A DNA stretch of 40,477 nucleotides from Candidatus Enterococcus courvalinii (lineage in GTDB: Bacteria > Bacillota > Bacilli > Lactobacillales > Enterococcaceae), in NCBI RefSeq assembly GCF_017315945.1, contig NZ_JAFLWI010000021.1, positions 1-40,477 of the forward strand. The letters are read 5' to 3'. The translations under genes were made by a program, and so were the position numbers. The notes beneath the pieces were generated by a model. The model saw only the letters and a program-made list of their open reading frames with translations. It was not told the DNA's origin and made no database searches. Shown piece after piece: positions 17,335 to 28,636 of the stretch (the stretch's first letter is position 1; each line of letters begins with the position of its first letter).

Positions 17335-17646
17335 CTAACCTTCAATTAGCTCCTTGATTTTTTTCGCAAACCCTGCATCTAAGACGCCGAAGACTTTTCG
17401 TGGTTTTCCAATCATTTGCGTAATTTCAGCTTCTGAAAATAGTTCAAAACAAGGAACTTTGTAATAGGAACTTTTGTCTTGGATCTTTTTTCTTGTGTTA
17501 TCACTAGCATCAGTCGCAACAAACACTACCTTTGCCTTTTGGCGACGAATATCTGCAATGGTTAACTCTTCACCGGTTACTAACTTCCCAGCACGCATCG
17601 CAAGTCCTAGTAAATTCATGGCTTTTTGCCGATTTACTGTGTTCAT
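17335..17646 (-). CDS. ylxQ: L7Ae-family ribosomal protein YlxQ
   Basis: A 103-aa protein of the L7Ae/L30e RNA-binding family. The segment MNLLGLAMRAGKLVTGEE and the later VVFVATDASDNTRKK are typical; members bind kink-turn RNA. Its role in bacteria is not fully settled. It overlaps ylxR by four bases and precedes infB, the invariant arrangement in Firmicutes. Confidence 0.92.
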   Translation of the reverse strand: MNTVNRQKAMNLLGLAMRAGKLVTGEELTIADIRRQKAKVVFVATDASDNTRKKIQDKSSYYKVPCFELFSEAEITQMIGKPRKVFGVLDAGFAKKIKELIEG

Positions 17647-17936
17647 TTTCCGAAAAGCTCTTTTCGCGCTTTTTGGTGCGTAACATAATCTAGTAATTCT
17701 TGATAAAATTCATCTGTTAGTTTTACATCGAGAACTCGATCGAGGATTTGCTTATCCCAAGCTTTTTGCACTTCTTCCGGCTCAATTGAGACATACGCTC
17801 CTCGTCCAGGCATTTTTCCAGTAGGATCAATTGAAACTTCTCCTTCTTTTGAACGGGTCACTCGAATCATTTCTTTTTTCGGTTTCATTTCACCCGAAAC
17901 CACGGATTTGCGTAAAGGAATTTTCCTTTGTTTCAT
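17643..17936 (-). CDS. ylxR: YlxR/RnpM family RNA-binding protein
   Basis: A 97-aa protein beginning MKQRKIPLRKSVVSGE. The diagnostic GRGAYVS motif is present near residues 45-51, with the basic RNA-binding surface before it. The Bacillus homologue (RnpM) binds and modulates the RNase P RNA. The start follows AAGGAGGCAAACGAG; a frame extending upstream to 18020 lies inside the nusA coding sequence and is rejected. It lies 19 bp after nusA. Confidence 0.92.
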   Translation of the reverse strand: MKQRKIPLRKSVVSGEMKPKKEMIRVTRSKEGEVSIDPTGKMPGRGAYVSIEPEEVQKAWDKQILDRVLDVKLTDEFYQELLDYVTHQKARKELFGK

Positions 17937-17955
17937 CTCGTTTGCCTCCTTACAA

Positions 17956-19152
17956 TTAAGCTTCTTGATCTGTTGTCTCAGTTGTTTCAGTTTCTTCAAA
18001 AGCCATTGTTTCGTATTCATCAGCTGTTAGGTCTGATTCAACGATTGCTTCATCATGAAGCTCTTCAACTTCTTCTTCTACAACTGCTTCTTTTTGTGCT
18101 TGTTTTTCATAAAACTCAGCCATATCTGATTCAGATTTGATGTCGATTTTATGATTTGTTAATTTTGCAGCTAAGCGAGCGTTTTGTCCACGTTTACCGA
18201 TTGCTAAAGATAATTGATAATCAGGTACAACCACTGTACAAGCTTTCGCATTTGTTTCGTCAAAAATGACATCCATTACTTGAGCTGGATTCAATGCATT
18301 CGCAATAAAAATTGCTGGATCTTCGTTCCATTCAACGATATCCATGTTTTCACCTTTTAGTTCGTTTACAATTGCTTGAACACGTTGGCCTTTAGGTCCT
18401 ACACAAGTTCCAACAGCATCAATATTTGCATCGTTTGAACGAACAGCAACTTTTGAACGGTCGCCTGCTTCACGAGCAATACTTACAATTTCCACTAATC
18501 CATCGTAAACTTCAGGTACTTCTTGTTCAAATAAGCGACGTAATAAGTCTGGATGACTACGGCTTACAAAAACTTGAGGGCCTTTTGACGTGTTTTCAAC
18601 ACGTGAAACGTAGACTTTGATTCGGTCATGTGGTTGATAAAATTCGTTTGGCATTTGGTCTTGTTTAGACAAGACTGCTTCGATCTTACCTAAGTTCACA
18701 TAGATATAACGTTTGTCCTGACGCTCAACGATTCCTTGCATAATGTCTTTTTCGTATTCGCTGAATTCGTTATAAATAATGGTTCTTTCAGCTTCACGAA
18801 CACGTTGCAAAATCACTTGTTTTGCTGTTTGCGCAGCAATTCGACCAAAGTCTTTAGGCGTAACTTCAAAACGGATTGTATCACCTAATTCATACGCTGG
18901 ATTAATCAAAAGTGCGTCTTTTAATGACACTTCTAATTGGGAATCCATTACTTCTTCTGTAACTTCTTTCACCGCATAAACATGGATGTTTCCTTTTTTC
19001 TGATCAAACTCTACTTCTACATTTTGGGCTTGTCCATAGTGACGTTTATAAGCAGAAACTAAAGCAGCTTCCAAAGCGTCGATCACGATTTCTTTTGAGA
19101 TACCTTTTTCAGCTTCTAAAGCATCCAACGCGTTCAACATTTCTTTACTCAT
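17956..19152 (-). CDS. nusA: Transcription termination/antitermination factor NusA
   Basis: A 398-aa RNA polymerase-associated factor that promotes hairpin pausing and intrinsic termination. Order of domains: N-terminal RNAP-binding domain (1-125), S1 domain (about 135-200), then KH1 and KH2 (about 200-345) with SIAREAGDRSKVAV and GPKGQRVQ. The last 50 residues are a highly acidic tail (Glu/Asp/Thr-rich, ends TETTDQEA). It lacks the AR repeats of proteobacterial NusA, as in other Firmicutes. It may regulate its own operon through the leader terminator at 19686. Confidence 0.95.
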   Translation of the reverse strand: MSKEMLNALDALEAEKGISKEIVIDALEAALVSAYKRHYGQAQNVEVEFDQKKGNIHVYAVKEVTEEVMDSQLEVSLKDALLINPAYELGDTIRFEVTPKDFGRIAAQTAKQVILQRVREAERTIIYNEFSEYEKDIMQGIVERQDKRYIYVNLGKIEAVLSKQDQMPNEFYQPHDRIKVYVSRVENTSKGPQVFVSRSHPDLLRRLFEQEVPEVYDGLVEIVSIAREAGDRSKVAVRSNDANIDAVGTCVGPKGQRVQAIVNELKGENMDIVEWNEDPAIFIANALNPAQVMDVIFDETNAKACTVVVPDYQLSLAIGKRGQNARLAAKLTNHKIDIKSESDMAEFYEKQAQKEAVVEEEVEELHDEAIVESDLTADEYETMAFEETETTETTDQEA

Positions 19153-19173
19153 TATTTTGATTCCTCTCCGTAA

Positions 19174-19647
19174 TTAAAATTGAATAGCTAAGCGAGCTTT
19201 CGCAATATTTTTACGTTCAATGGTTAATTCCTTTTCGCGTGTTTTTATGCGAATTTTTAACGTTAGTTGCTCAGCATCAAATGATTGAAGAAAACCCTCG
19301 TATTGTTTTTCTCCATCAACAGGTTGATATAAAGACACATGGACATAATCACCTAGTGCTTTTTCATAATCTGCTTCTTTTTTCAATGGACGTTCTGCTC
19401 CAGGAGATGACACCTCTAAGAAATAGGCTTGAGGAATCGGGTCTGGATCTGCAGCATCTAGCTTCTCACTTAATTTTTCACTGACATAGACACATTCATC
19501 GATGTCAATTCCGCCTTCTTTGTCAATGAATACTCGTAAAAACCAGTTTTTGCCTTCTTTTGTAAACTCTACTTCTACAAGTTCAAAATTTTGTTCATCT
19601 AAAATCGGGGTCACCATTTCTGTGACTGTTTCAACGACGCTACTCAA
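19174..19647 (-). CDS. rimP: Ribosome maturation factor RimP
   Basis: A 157-aa 30S assembly factor. The conserved [20 protein letters not shown] (about residues 28-47) and [12 protein letters not shown] (about 82-93) motifs are present, and the C-terminal SH3-like domain ends with the basic stretch near [14 protein letters not shown]. The start is TTG, chosen because AAGGAGGCG lies the right distance upstream and no better ATG exists near it. It leads the operon, with a strong promoter and leader hairpin upstream. Confidence 0.94.
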   Translation of the reverse strand: MSSVVETVTEMVTPILDEQNFELVEVEFTKEGKNWFLRVFIDKEGGIDIDECVYVSEKLSEKLDAADPDPIPQAYFLEVSSPGAERPLKKEADYEKALGDYVHVSLYQPVDGEKQYEGFLQSFDAEQLTLKIRIKTREKELTIERKNIAKARLAIQF

Positions 19648-19685
19648 AAATTTCGCCTCCTTAAAATTGGCTACGTAATTCCATT

Positions 19686-19715
19686 AAAAAGAGTGAGCGA
19701 AAATTCCGCTCACTC
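19686..19715 (-). terminator. Leader terminator/attenuator of the rimP-nusA operon
   Basis: GAGTGAGCG pairs perfectly with CGCTCACTC around a seven-base loop, followed on the minus strand by TTTTTAA. The hairpin lies between the operon promoter and the rimP start, so it is inside the 5' leader. In Bacillus subtilis a NusA-dependent terminator in the equivalent leader is reported to give NusA autoregulation; the same is inferred here. Confidence 0.75.
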
Positions 19716-19740
19716 ACAATTAGTATCATTACCAATGAAA

Positions 19741-19769
19741 ACTATATCACAAATTTCATAAAATGACAA
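19741..19769 (-). promoter_or_regulatory. Promoter of the rimP-nusA-infB operon
   Basis: TTGTCA (19764-19769), a 17-base spacer and TATAGT (19741-19746) with an upstream TG on the minus strand. The predicted start lies near 19733, about 18 bases before the leader hairpin. Confidence 0.82.
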
Positions 19770-19885
19770 GTTTACTGGTTATTTATTGCTGTCTTTGGCA
19801 ACTCTATTCGTTTAAAATAAATACTTCCTAAATTTTTTTCTTGTTTTCATTCATTTTTATTTTTTTATAAAAATTGTTCTCGTAA

Positions 19886-19925
19886 AAATAAAAGGCACCA
19901 ACGTTTAAACGTTGGTGCTTTTTAT
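19886..19925 (-). terminator. Terminator of polC
   Basis: A 12-bp perfect palindromic stem (GCACCAACGTTT with AAACGTTGGTGC, very short loop) followed on the minus strand by CTTTTATTTTTA. It lies about 25 bp after the polC stop. Confidence 0.88.
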
Positions 19926-19950
19926 TTACTCTTTCGTTAAGAAAAATTGT

Positions 19951-22900
19951 TTATAGCATATCAAACAATGATAATTGATTTTCATCTGGCAGATCTTTTA
20001 ATACACCATTGTCGTCCATATATTCAATCAATGTTTTAGAAACTTTTCCTCGCGTTGCTAAATCTTCTTTTGATAAGAACGGTCCATCTTTTCTTGCTTC
20101 CACGATTTGTTTTGCCACGTTGGTTCCCAAACTAGGAACTGCACGGAATGGTGCAATCAGCGTATCACCATCAATCACGAAATTTGTTGCATCTGATTTG
20201 TACAAGTCGATCATACCAAAATGATAGCCACGTTCTAGCATTTCATTCGCTAATTCGAGTACCGTTAACTGATTCTTTTCTTTCACCGAAGCTTCTAATC
20301 CTTTATCAGTGATTTCTTTCATCGCTTCTTTGACGGCTTCTTTTCCTTTACACATCGCAACTAAATTAAAATCATCCGCACGAACAGAAAAATAAGCACA
20401 GTAATAAAGAATTGGGAAATACACTTTAAAGTATGCTACCCGCAAGGCCATTAGCACATAGGCTGCCGCATGGGCTTTCGGGAACATGTATTTGATTTTT
20501 GAACAGGAGTCAATATACCAATCTGGCACGTTGTTTTCCTTCATTGCTGTCAAATACGTTTCTCTTAAATCATCAGGAATTTTTGTCCATAAACCTTTAC
20601 GAACGGTTTCCATGATTTTAAATGCCATCCCACTATCTAAGCCAGCATGAATCAAATAAACCATGATGTCATCCCGACAACCGATTACTTCAGCCAAGGT
20701 TGCATCTCCACGTCGAATCAGTTCTTCCGCATTGCCTAACCAAACGTCCGTCCCATGAGATAGTCCAGAAATCTGTAACAATTCAGCAAATGTTGTTGGA
20801 TGTGTTTCTTCAAGCATCCCACGTACAAAACGCGTGCCGAATTCGGGAATTCCTAAAGTACCCGTTTTTGAAAAAATCTGATCCTTATCAACTCCTAATA
20901 CTTCTGGGCCAGCAAAAATTCGCATGACTTCCGGATCATCTGTCGGAATCGTTTGTGGATCGATTCCAGATAAATCTTGAAGCATCCGAATGACGGTCGG
21001 ATCATCGTGTCCAAGTATATCAAGTTTCAATACGTTATCATGAATCGAGTGGAAATCAAAGTGAGTTGTCTTCCATTCAGAGTTCTGATCATCTGCAGGA
21101 TATTGAATAGGTGTAAAGTCGTAAACGTCCATATAGTCAGGGATAACAATGATCCCCCCTGGATGCTGTCCAGTTGTTCGTTTCACACCAGTTGCACCCT
21201 TAGCTAAACGATCGACCTCAGCTCCACGAAATTGTAAATTGTGGTCGCGTTCATACCCTTTGACAAATCCGTAAGCCGTTTTGTCTGCAACAGTTCCAAT
21301 GGTTCCAGCTCGATATACATATTCCTCACCAAATAAAACTTTCGTGTAGTTATGCGCCTCTGCTTGATAGTCCCCCGAGAAATTCAAATCAATATCGGGA
21401 ACCTTGTCACCATGGAAACCCAGGAACGTTTCAAATGGAATATCGTGACCATCTTTATTTAAACGTGCGCCGCATTTTGGACATTTTTTTTCTGGCATAT
21501 CAAAACCAGAACCATACGTGCCATCTTCAAAAAATTCCGAATACTGACAGTTAGGACAATAATAATGTGGCGCTAATGGATTAACCTCTGTGATCCCTGT
21601 CATTGTCGCTACAAAACTTGAGCCAACAGAGCCACGGGAACCAACTAAGTAACCATCCTCATTACTTTTATGCACGAGTTTTTGAGCAATCAAGTAAATA
21701 ACCGAAAATCCATTGCCGTTGATTGAATTCAATTCTTTTTCCAAACGCTTTTGAATAATTTCTGGTAAAGGATCGCCGTACAATTCTTTCGCACGATTAT
21801 AACTCAACTCGGTGATTTCATCTTCTGAACCAGGAATTTTTGGTGTATATAGTTCATCTTTAACAGGGACGATTTCTTCACAGCTATCCGCAATTTTATT
21901 GGTATTATCAACAACAATTTCTTTGGCAAGTTCTGCTCCTAAAAAGTTGAATGCCGTTAACATTTCATCCGTCGTTCTGAAGTGCACATCCGGCAAACTG
22001 TGACGGTTAAGCGGATTGGCTCCTCCCATCGAGTTGATTAAGATTTTTCGATAAATGCCATCTTCTTCATTTAAATAATGGACATCGCCCGTAGCAACAA
22101 CAACCTTGTCTAACTTTTTACCAATATTTACTAGATTTCGAATGATTTCTTCTAAATCGTGTTCATTTTTCACTAATTCTTGTTCCAACAAAGGAGCATA
22201 AACTGCTTTTGGCATCACTTCGATATAATCATAAAACTTCGCACGATTTTCTGCTTCTTCGACCCCTTTTTGCATCATTGCTTCAAAAATTTCACCTTTA
22301 TCACAAGCAGAACCAACTAAGAGATTTTCTCTAAATTTTTTCAGCTGTGAACGAGGAATTCGAGGAACCCGCTCAAAATAATTGATATTTGACATCGAAA
22401 TCAACTTGAACAAATCTTTTAGACCAGCTTGATTCTTCGCTAAAAGCGTTGCGTGAAACGGTCTAGCTCGTTTATAAGAGTCCCCTTCACCGACATGATC
22501 ATTTAGCTGATCGTGATAAAGCATCTCATGATTTTCCATTGCCTCTTTGACAAAAATCCAAGCTAAATGACCTGTTGCCTCCGCATCAAAAATGGCGCGG
22601 TGATGTTGTTCTAAGCTAACACCAAATTTTTTGGTCAATACACCCAAGCCAAAACGTTTAAATTGAGGATATAAATAACGTGCTAATTCTAATGTGTCAA
22701 TCACAGGATTTTTTGCTTCTGGGATGCCATAACGAGCATAACTTGTATTTAAGAAACCCATGTCGAAGGTTGCATTGTGGGCAACTAAGATCGAGCCTTC
22801 AGAAAATTCAAGAAACATTCTTAAAACTTCTTCTTCAGATTTCGAGCCACGGACCATTTCATCTGTGATACCTGTTAAGTCTACCGTTGTTCTTGATAAA

Positions 22901-24303
22901 CGATGACCAGGATCAATAAATTCATCAAAGCTTTCAATGACGTTTCCTTTATGCATCTTGACTGCAGCTAATTCAATAATCGTATCATAAACAGCTGATA
23001 GACCAGTCGTTTCCACGTCGAAAACCACATAAGTCGCATCATTCAATGAATCGTGTGCATCATTATAGGCAATTGGCACACCGTCATCAACAACGTTTGC
23101 CTCTACGCCATACAAAATCTTGACTCCAGCCTTTTTTCCAGCGCTATGTGCTTCAGGAAATGATTGAGCACCACCGTGATCTGTAATGGCAATTGCTTTA
23201 TGGCCCCATTTACCTGCTTGCGCAACGAAATCAGAAATATTATTTGTCGCATCCATTGTACTCATGTTGCTATGAAGATGTAATTCGACTCGTTTTTCCC
23301 CTTCAGGAGCGTAGTCTTTACGTGGTGTGCGCTTGACTTCAACAATATCTTGAGCATTCATTACCAAATCACGCACAAATGTATCTTCTTGGATACTTCC
23401 TCGAACTTTTAGCCAACTTCCTTTGCTAATTGCATCGAAAACTTGTTCATCTTTTTCACCATTCGAAAACTTTTTGACAATGAAAGAAGAGGTATAGTCT
23501 GTGATTTTCAACGTCAATATTTTTCGTTTAGAACGTAGTTCACGAACCTCTTTATCAAATACATATCCCTCCAAAATAACACGGCGCTCTTCTTCAACGA
23601 TGTCAATCATTGGTGTAACAGGATCATCAGTTGGAATATTGCGGCCAAGTTGAATTGGTCCCTCCAAAGCAGGTGCTTGCTCTTTCTTTTCTTTTTTCTT
23701 TTGTTCATGAACAAGTAGACTTTCAGCTGCTTGCTTCATGAATGCTTCTGCTTGCTCTTGCTTGCGTTCTTCAAAAAGTTCGAGCACACGAGCCGCTTGT
23801 TCTTCATCGACTTCCGGTTCGATATGGAATTTAGGAAACCCATAGTTAAGATAAAGTTCTTCTACCAAAGGTAAATATTGTTGTTTCAAATAAGAAATCG
23901 CACCCGTTTTGTCAACTGGCAGCACAATTTTTCTATCTTTTAAAATAGGAACTTGCGTCTTTAAGACTTGTTGGACTAAAGGAGTGTCACATTGTTGGCT
24001 TTCTAAAGCCTGTGCCCAATAGTCTTGCAACAACTGTTCATCAAACGATTGATCTTTCGCTTTGATTATTAATTTAACCTGTGCGATTTCGTTAAACGCG
24101 ATTGTCAGATGTTGTAGGAATGAACGATACAGCATAATCGGTAATATTTGCGAAAAATGAAGCGTAAATTCCCATAGACGTGATTTACGATGTACGACAA
24201 CACGTTCCATTTCGCCAGTAGAAATTAACGGATGATTTTTTTCTTCATCTTCTAGTTGAATTTGTTCTAATAGTTTTTCAAACAAATCTCGTTTTTCTGA
24301 CAA
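19951..24303 (-). CDS. polC: DNA polymerase III alpha subunit, PolC type
   Basis: A 1450-aa replicative polymerase of low-GC Gram-positives. In order: N-terminal domain (1-220), OB fold (about 240-325), PHP domain (starts [14 protein letters not shown]), an inserted 3'-5' exonuclease with DVETTG and the DxxFD-like and [10 protein letters not shown] motifs, then the second PHP part. A zinc-binding module with CPNC and CPKC follows, then palm residues [10 protein letters not shown] and the helix-hairpin-helix C-terminal region. Length is standard. The start is TTG, behind AAAGGGCG. A 9-bp inverted repeat lies just upstream in the leader. Transcribed alone between two terminators. Confidence 0.97.
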   Translation of the reverse strand: MSEKRDLFEKLLEQIQLEDEEKNHPLISTGEMERVVVHRKSRLWEFTLHFSQILPIMLYRSFLQHLTIAFNEIAQVKLIIKAKDQSFDEQLLQDYWAQALESQQCDTPLVQQVLKTQVPILKDRKIVLPVDKTGAISYLKQQYLPLVEELYLNYGFPKFHIEPEVDEEQAARVLELFEERKQEQAEAFMKQAAESLLVHEQKKKEKKEQAPALEGPIQLGRNIPTDDPVTPMIDIVEEERRVILEGYVFDKEVRELRSKRKILTLKITDYTSSFIVKKFSNGEKDEQVFDAISKGSWLKVRGSIQEDTFVRDLVMNAQDIVEVKRTPRKDYAPEGEKRVELHLHSNMSTMDATNNISDFVAQAGKWGHKAIAITDHGGAQSFPEAHSAGKKAGVKILYGVEANVVDDGVPIAYNDAHDSLNDATYVVFDVETTGLSAVYDTIIELAAVKMHKGNVIESFDEFIDPGHRLSRTTVDLTGITDEMVRGSKSEEEVLRMFLEFSEGSILVAHNATFDMGFLNTSYARYGIPEAKNPVIDTLELARYLYPQFKRFGLGVLTKKFGVSLEQHHRAIFDAEATGHLAWIFVKEAMENHEMLYHDQLNDHVGEGDSYKRARPFHATLLAKNQAGLKDLFKLISMSNINYFERVPRIPRSQLKKFRENLLVGSACDKGEIFEAMMQKGVEEAENRAKFYDYIEVMPKAVYAPLLEQELVKNEHDLEEIIRNLVNIGKKLDKVVVATGDVHYLNEEDGIYRKILINSMGGANPLNRHSLPDVHFRTTDEMLTAFNFLGAELAKEIVVDNTNKIADSCEEIVPVKDELYTPKIPGSEDEITELSYNRAKELYGDPLPEIIQKRLEKELNSINGNGFSVIYLIAQKLVHKSNEDGYLVGSRGSVGSSFVATMTGITEVNPLAPHYYCPNCQYSEFFEDGTYGSGFDMPEKKCPKCGARLNKDGHDIPFETFLGFHGDKVPDIDLNFSGDYQAEAHNYTKVLFGEEYVYRAGTIGTVADKTAYGFVKGYERDHNLQFRGAEVDRLAKGATGVKRTTGQHPGGIIVIPDYMDVYDFTPIQYPADDQNSEWKTTHFDFHSIHDNVLKLDILGHDDPTVIRMLQDLSGIDPQTIPTDDPEVMRIFAGPEVLGVDKDQIFSKTGTLGIPEFGTRFVRGMLEETHPTTFAELLQISGLSHGTDVWLGNAEELIRRGDATLAEVIGCRDDIMVYLIHAGLDSGMAFKIMETVRKGLWTKIPDDLRETYLTAMKENNVPDWYIDSCSKIKYMFPKAHAAAYVLMALRVAYFKVYFPILYYCAYFSVRADDFNLVAMCKGKEAVKEAMKEITDKGLEASVKEKNQLTVLELANEMLERGYHFGMIDLYKSDATNFVIDGDTLIAPFRAVPSLGTNVAKQIVEARKDGPFLSKEDLATRGKVSKTLIEYMDDNGVLKDLPDENQLSLFDML

Positions 24304-24322
24304 AAAAATACGCCCTTTCTAG

Positions 24323-24346
24323 TTTATTTGTTTTGAGACAAATAAA
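24323..24346. repeat. 9-bp inverted repeat in the polC leader
   Basis: TTTATTTGT and ACAAATAAA pair perfectly across a six-base loop, ending about 20 bp before the polC TTG codon. It could be a weak mRNA hairpin near the ribosome site or an operator; its function is unknown. Confidence 0.5.
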
Positions 24347-24392
24347 TTTTTTCAATACTATTTAGTATACTCGTTTTTCTTTTGATTTACAT

Positions 24393-24431
24393 TAAAAAAT
24401 TCGAGAAAGACTTCGTCTCTCTCGAATTTCG
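24393..24431 (-). terminator. Terminator of proS
   Basis: AAATTCGAGA and TCTCGAATTT arms close a hairpin that includes AGAC/GTCT, with TTTTTTAAT following on the minus strand. It lies 13 bp beyond the proS stop. Confidence 0.85.
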
Positions 24432-24443
24432 AGTTTTTTTGAA

Positions 24444-26192
<1,749 letters not shown>

Positions 26193-26194
26193 TT

Positions 26195-26223
26195 ATTATA
26201 CCCTATTTGTCAACTCTAGTTAA
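26195..26223 (-). promoter_or_regulatory. Promoter of proS
   Basis: TTAACT, a 17-base spacer and TATAAT on the minus strand; the -35 box overlaps the last codon of rseP. No terminator separates rseP from proS, so read-through is also likely. Confidence 0.65.
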
Positions 26224-27488
26224 AAAAAGAATCGTTGAATATCATTCCATGTTACTAAAACCATCAATAGCATCAAGAAACCGAACCCAATCAAAGTTAA
26301 GACGCCTTCTTTTTCTTGACTTAATGGTTTACCACGTACACCTTCAATGACATTTAAGACCAATTTACCGCCATCTAATGCTGGGATTGGTAATAAATTC
26401 ACGATTCCTAAGTTCATTGAAAGCATCGCCATTAACCCAATAACAGTCATCATTCCTTGACTCGCTGCTTCAGAGGACAATTGGAACATCATCACTGGAC
26501 CACCTAATTTATTCAAACTAAATCCTGTGAATAGTGATCCTAGCGCTTTGAAGATTTCTAATGAGCTACTGAAAGCTTGTCTCGTTCCACCAACGATTTT
26601 ATCAACAAAACTGGTTTTCATCGGAGCTTGTATACCAAGCTGCCCCACTTCTTGCCCATTTGATTCTACTGCTTTTGGTGTTACTTCGATTGCTTGAACT
26701 TTTCCATCACGTTGCACTTCAAAATTCAATTTTTTCCCAGGATTTGCAGTAATCTGACTTGTTAAATCAGTCCATGATGCAATTTTTTTATCATTAATAC
26801 TTAAGATATGATCATTTTCTTTTAAGCCAGCCACTTCAGCAGCGCCATCAGGAAGTACCGTGCCAATTTGATTCGTATTTGTTACCTGGACGCCCCCTTG
26901 CATGAATGCAAGCACAATGAACAAAAGAATCGCTAAAATGAAATTATTCATTGGCCCAGCAAAGTTAGTTAACATGCGTTGCCATAATTTTGCCGATTGA
27001 AATTGAACATCTTTTGGCGCAATCCGAATTTCTGTTCCATCCGTCTCAATAATTGTAGCATCGTGATCTACCGAGTAGGTCACAGCTTCAGTATCATCAC
27101 CATTAACAAAGGCCGTAATCGTCAGCTCGTCCTCTAGGTCGTAACGAACAAGTTCTACTGGGATTCCATTCGTTAATTGAACTTTTTTACTTAAATTGAT
27201 TTTCTCTACGACACCATCAGAATTGAGTGAAAGTGACAGCGGCATCCCTGGAGCCATCTCTGTCTCATCATCGCCATTACCTGCCATTCTTACATAACCA
27301 CCAATCGGTAATAACCGAAGTGTATATGTCGTTCCATCTTTTGCTTGATGTCCATAAATTTTTGGACCCATACCAATTGCAAATTCTCGGACTAGGATTC
27401 CTGATCGTTTCGCAAAGAAGAAATGACCAAATTCGTGGACAATAACCAAAATACCAAAAACGATGACAAAAGTTAGAATCGTTTTCAT
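26220..27488 (-). CDS. rseP: Site-2 protease RseP/Eep
   Basis: A 422-aa intramembrane zinc metalloprotease. The first helix holds the active-site HEFGH (residues 18-22) and a late helix holds the third ligand in ALDGGK (LDG at 371-373). A PDZ domain lies between (about 195-280). In Enterococcus faecalis the orthologue Eep trims lipoprotein signal peptides to release sex pheromones and cleaves the anti-sigma factor RsiV. It lies between cdsA and proS, the usual Firmicute order, but has its own promoter and a terminator separating it from cdsA. Residues about 65-130 contain a family-typical inserted region. Confidence 0.95.
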   Translation of the reverse strand: MKTILTFVIVFGILVIVHEFGHFFFAKRSGILVREFAIGMGPKIYGHQAKDGTTYTLRLLPIGGYVRMAGNGDDETEMAPGMPLSLSLNSDGVVEKINLSKKVQLTNGIPVELVRYDLEDELTITAFVNGDDTEAVTYSVDHDATIIETDGTEIRIAPKDVQFQSAKLWQRMLTNFAGPMNNFILAILLFIVLAFMQGGVQVTNTNQIGTVLPDGAAEVAGLKENDHILSINDKKIASWTDLTSQITANPGKKLNFEVQRDGKVQAIEVTPKAVESNGQEVGQLGIQAPMKTSFVDKIVGGTRQAFSSSLEIFKALGSLFTGFSLNKLGGPVMMFQLSSEAASQGMMTVIGLMAMLSMNLGIVNLLPIPALDGGKLVLNVIEGVRGKPLSQEKEGVLTLIGFGFLMLLMVLVTWNDIQRFFF

Positions 27489-27550
27489 AGTTTACTTCTC
27501 CTTTACTTTTTTCTAGCATTATTCTAGTTTTTGTGAAGATAAACAACATA

Positions 27551-27579
27551 ATTTTACCACAGTCTGACACAGACACCAA
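27551..27579 (-). promoter_or_regulatory. Promoter of rseP
   Basis: TTGGTG (27574-27579), a 17-base spacer and TAAAAT (27551-27556) with an upstream TG on the minus strand, about 65-90 bp before the rseP start. Confidence 0.65.
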
Positions 27580-27596
27580 TAGCTACCTTTAGAAAA

Positions 27597-27631
27597 CAAA
27601 AAAGAGCAGCGACAATATTCACTACTCTTTT
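27597..27631 (-). terminator. Terminator between cdsA and rseP
   Basis: AAAAGAGTAG pairs with CTGCTCTTTT (one G-T pair) followed by TTTTTTG on the minus strand, just upstream of the rseP promoter. Confidence 0.75.
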
Positions 27632-27654
27632 CATAGGATCAAAAAATTTTTTTG

Positions 27655-27790
27655 ACAGATTTAAAAATGATTTTGGCTTACTACTTTCTAATTAGCACTG
27701 ATTACTTGAAGCCACAACTCTATCTACAGTGTTCAAGAAGTAACTTCTTCAAAATAAATCTGTATTTCTCAAAATTTGGGAAATAATTTC
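27655..27790. repeat. Distant copy of the structured intergenic repeat
   Basis: CTGATTACTTGAAGCCACAACTC and CAGTGTTCAAGAAGTAACTTCTTC align with CTGATTGCTTTGAGCCACAACC and CGGTGTTCCCAAAGCAACTCCTCC of the repeat at 7.6 kb. The central CCACAAC and GTGTTC blocks are conserved, while the stem arms differ together (GCTTTG/CAAAGC there, TTACTT/AAGTAA here) and so still pair. It fills the untranslated region after cdsA, as the other copies do after dus. Confidence 0.6.
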
Positions 27791-27835
27791 TAGCAATTTA
27801 TTTTTATTAGAGCTAAACACTTCTTTTGCATCCTT

Positions 27836-28636
27836 TTAAATCACACCAAACAATTGCATGATTGGGAAAACAAATAGCAAACTGTCAAAACGATCTAAGA
27901 TTCCACCATGACCCGGTAAGATATTTCCAGAATCTTTTACATCATAGTGACGCTTGATTGCTGACTCAACTAAATCCCCAAACTGACCAACTACTGAGAA
28001 GACAATGGTTAATAACAACATAACTAGTGTTCCATGATTGAAGTATTCTTTTCCAGGGAATAACAAGAGATAGATCAATGCCACAACAATTGCACTTGCG
28101 ATACCTCCCAAAGCTCCTTCGATTGTTTTATTTGGTGAAATTGCTGGAATCAGTTTGTGCTGACCAAAGCGACGACCAAACATATAAGCACCGATGTCCG
28201 TTGCCCAAACAATAAACAAGCCAAATAGCAACACAACTAAACTTTCAGTTCGCGCATTCACGAAATTCTGGAACCCCATACCAACGTATAAACTTACGAC
28301 AACAGGAAATCCAGCTTCATCAATGGTATACGTATTTTTTGATACCACACTTGTTCCCAATAAAATCATTACAACAAAATAAAAAAGCATAAATGTACTC
28401 GTATTTTCTGGTAAAAAGAAAAACCACCGTTCTTTTGGTAACACTAGAAAAACCGCACCTATAGCAGATAAGATTCCTTCAAAGCTTAATAACGTTAATC
28501 CTTTCATCCTAAACAGTTCGTAGACACCTACCACTGCTAGCAACGCTCCTAACAATTCAACAGCCATTCCACCAATCCAAATGATTGGAATGAATAAAAT
28601 TAAAGCGACGACAGCTGTGATCACTCGTTGTTTCAT
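27836..28636 (-). CDS. cdsA: Phosphatidate cytidylyltransferase
   Basis: A 266-aa membrane enzyme making CDP-diacylglycerol from phosphatidate and CTP, the entry step to phosphatidylglycerol and cardiolipin. Eight or so helices are visible. The signature in the last 70 residues includes SPNKTIEGALGG, GDLVESAIKR, KDSG and PGHGGILDRFDS. Length is standard. Its ATG overlaps the uppS stop by four bases. Confidence 0.95.
   Translation of the reverse strand: MKQRVITAVVALILFIPIIWIGGMAVELLGALLAVVGVYELFRMKGLTLLSFEGILSAIGAVFLVLPKERWFFFLPENTSTFMLFYFVVMILLGTSVVSKNTYTIDEAGFPVVVSLYVGMGFQNFVNARTESLVVLLFGLFIVWATDIGAYMFGRRFGQHKLIPAISPNKTIEGALGGIASAIVVALIYLLLFPGKEYFNHGTLVMLLLTIVFSVVGQFGDLVESAIKRHYDVKDSGNILPGHGGILDRFDSLLFVFPIMQLFGVI

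Noticed and set aside
27277-27579. 100-codon minus-strand frame overlapping the start of rseP
   Set aside because: It is another reading frame of the rseP N-terminal region and promoter; rseP has the ribosome site and the active-site motif.
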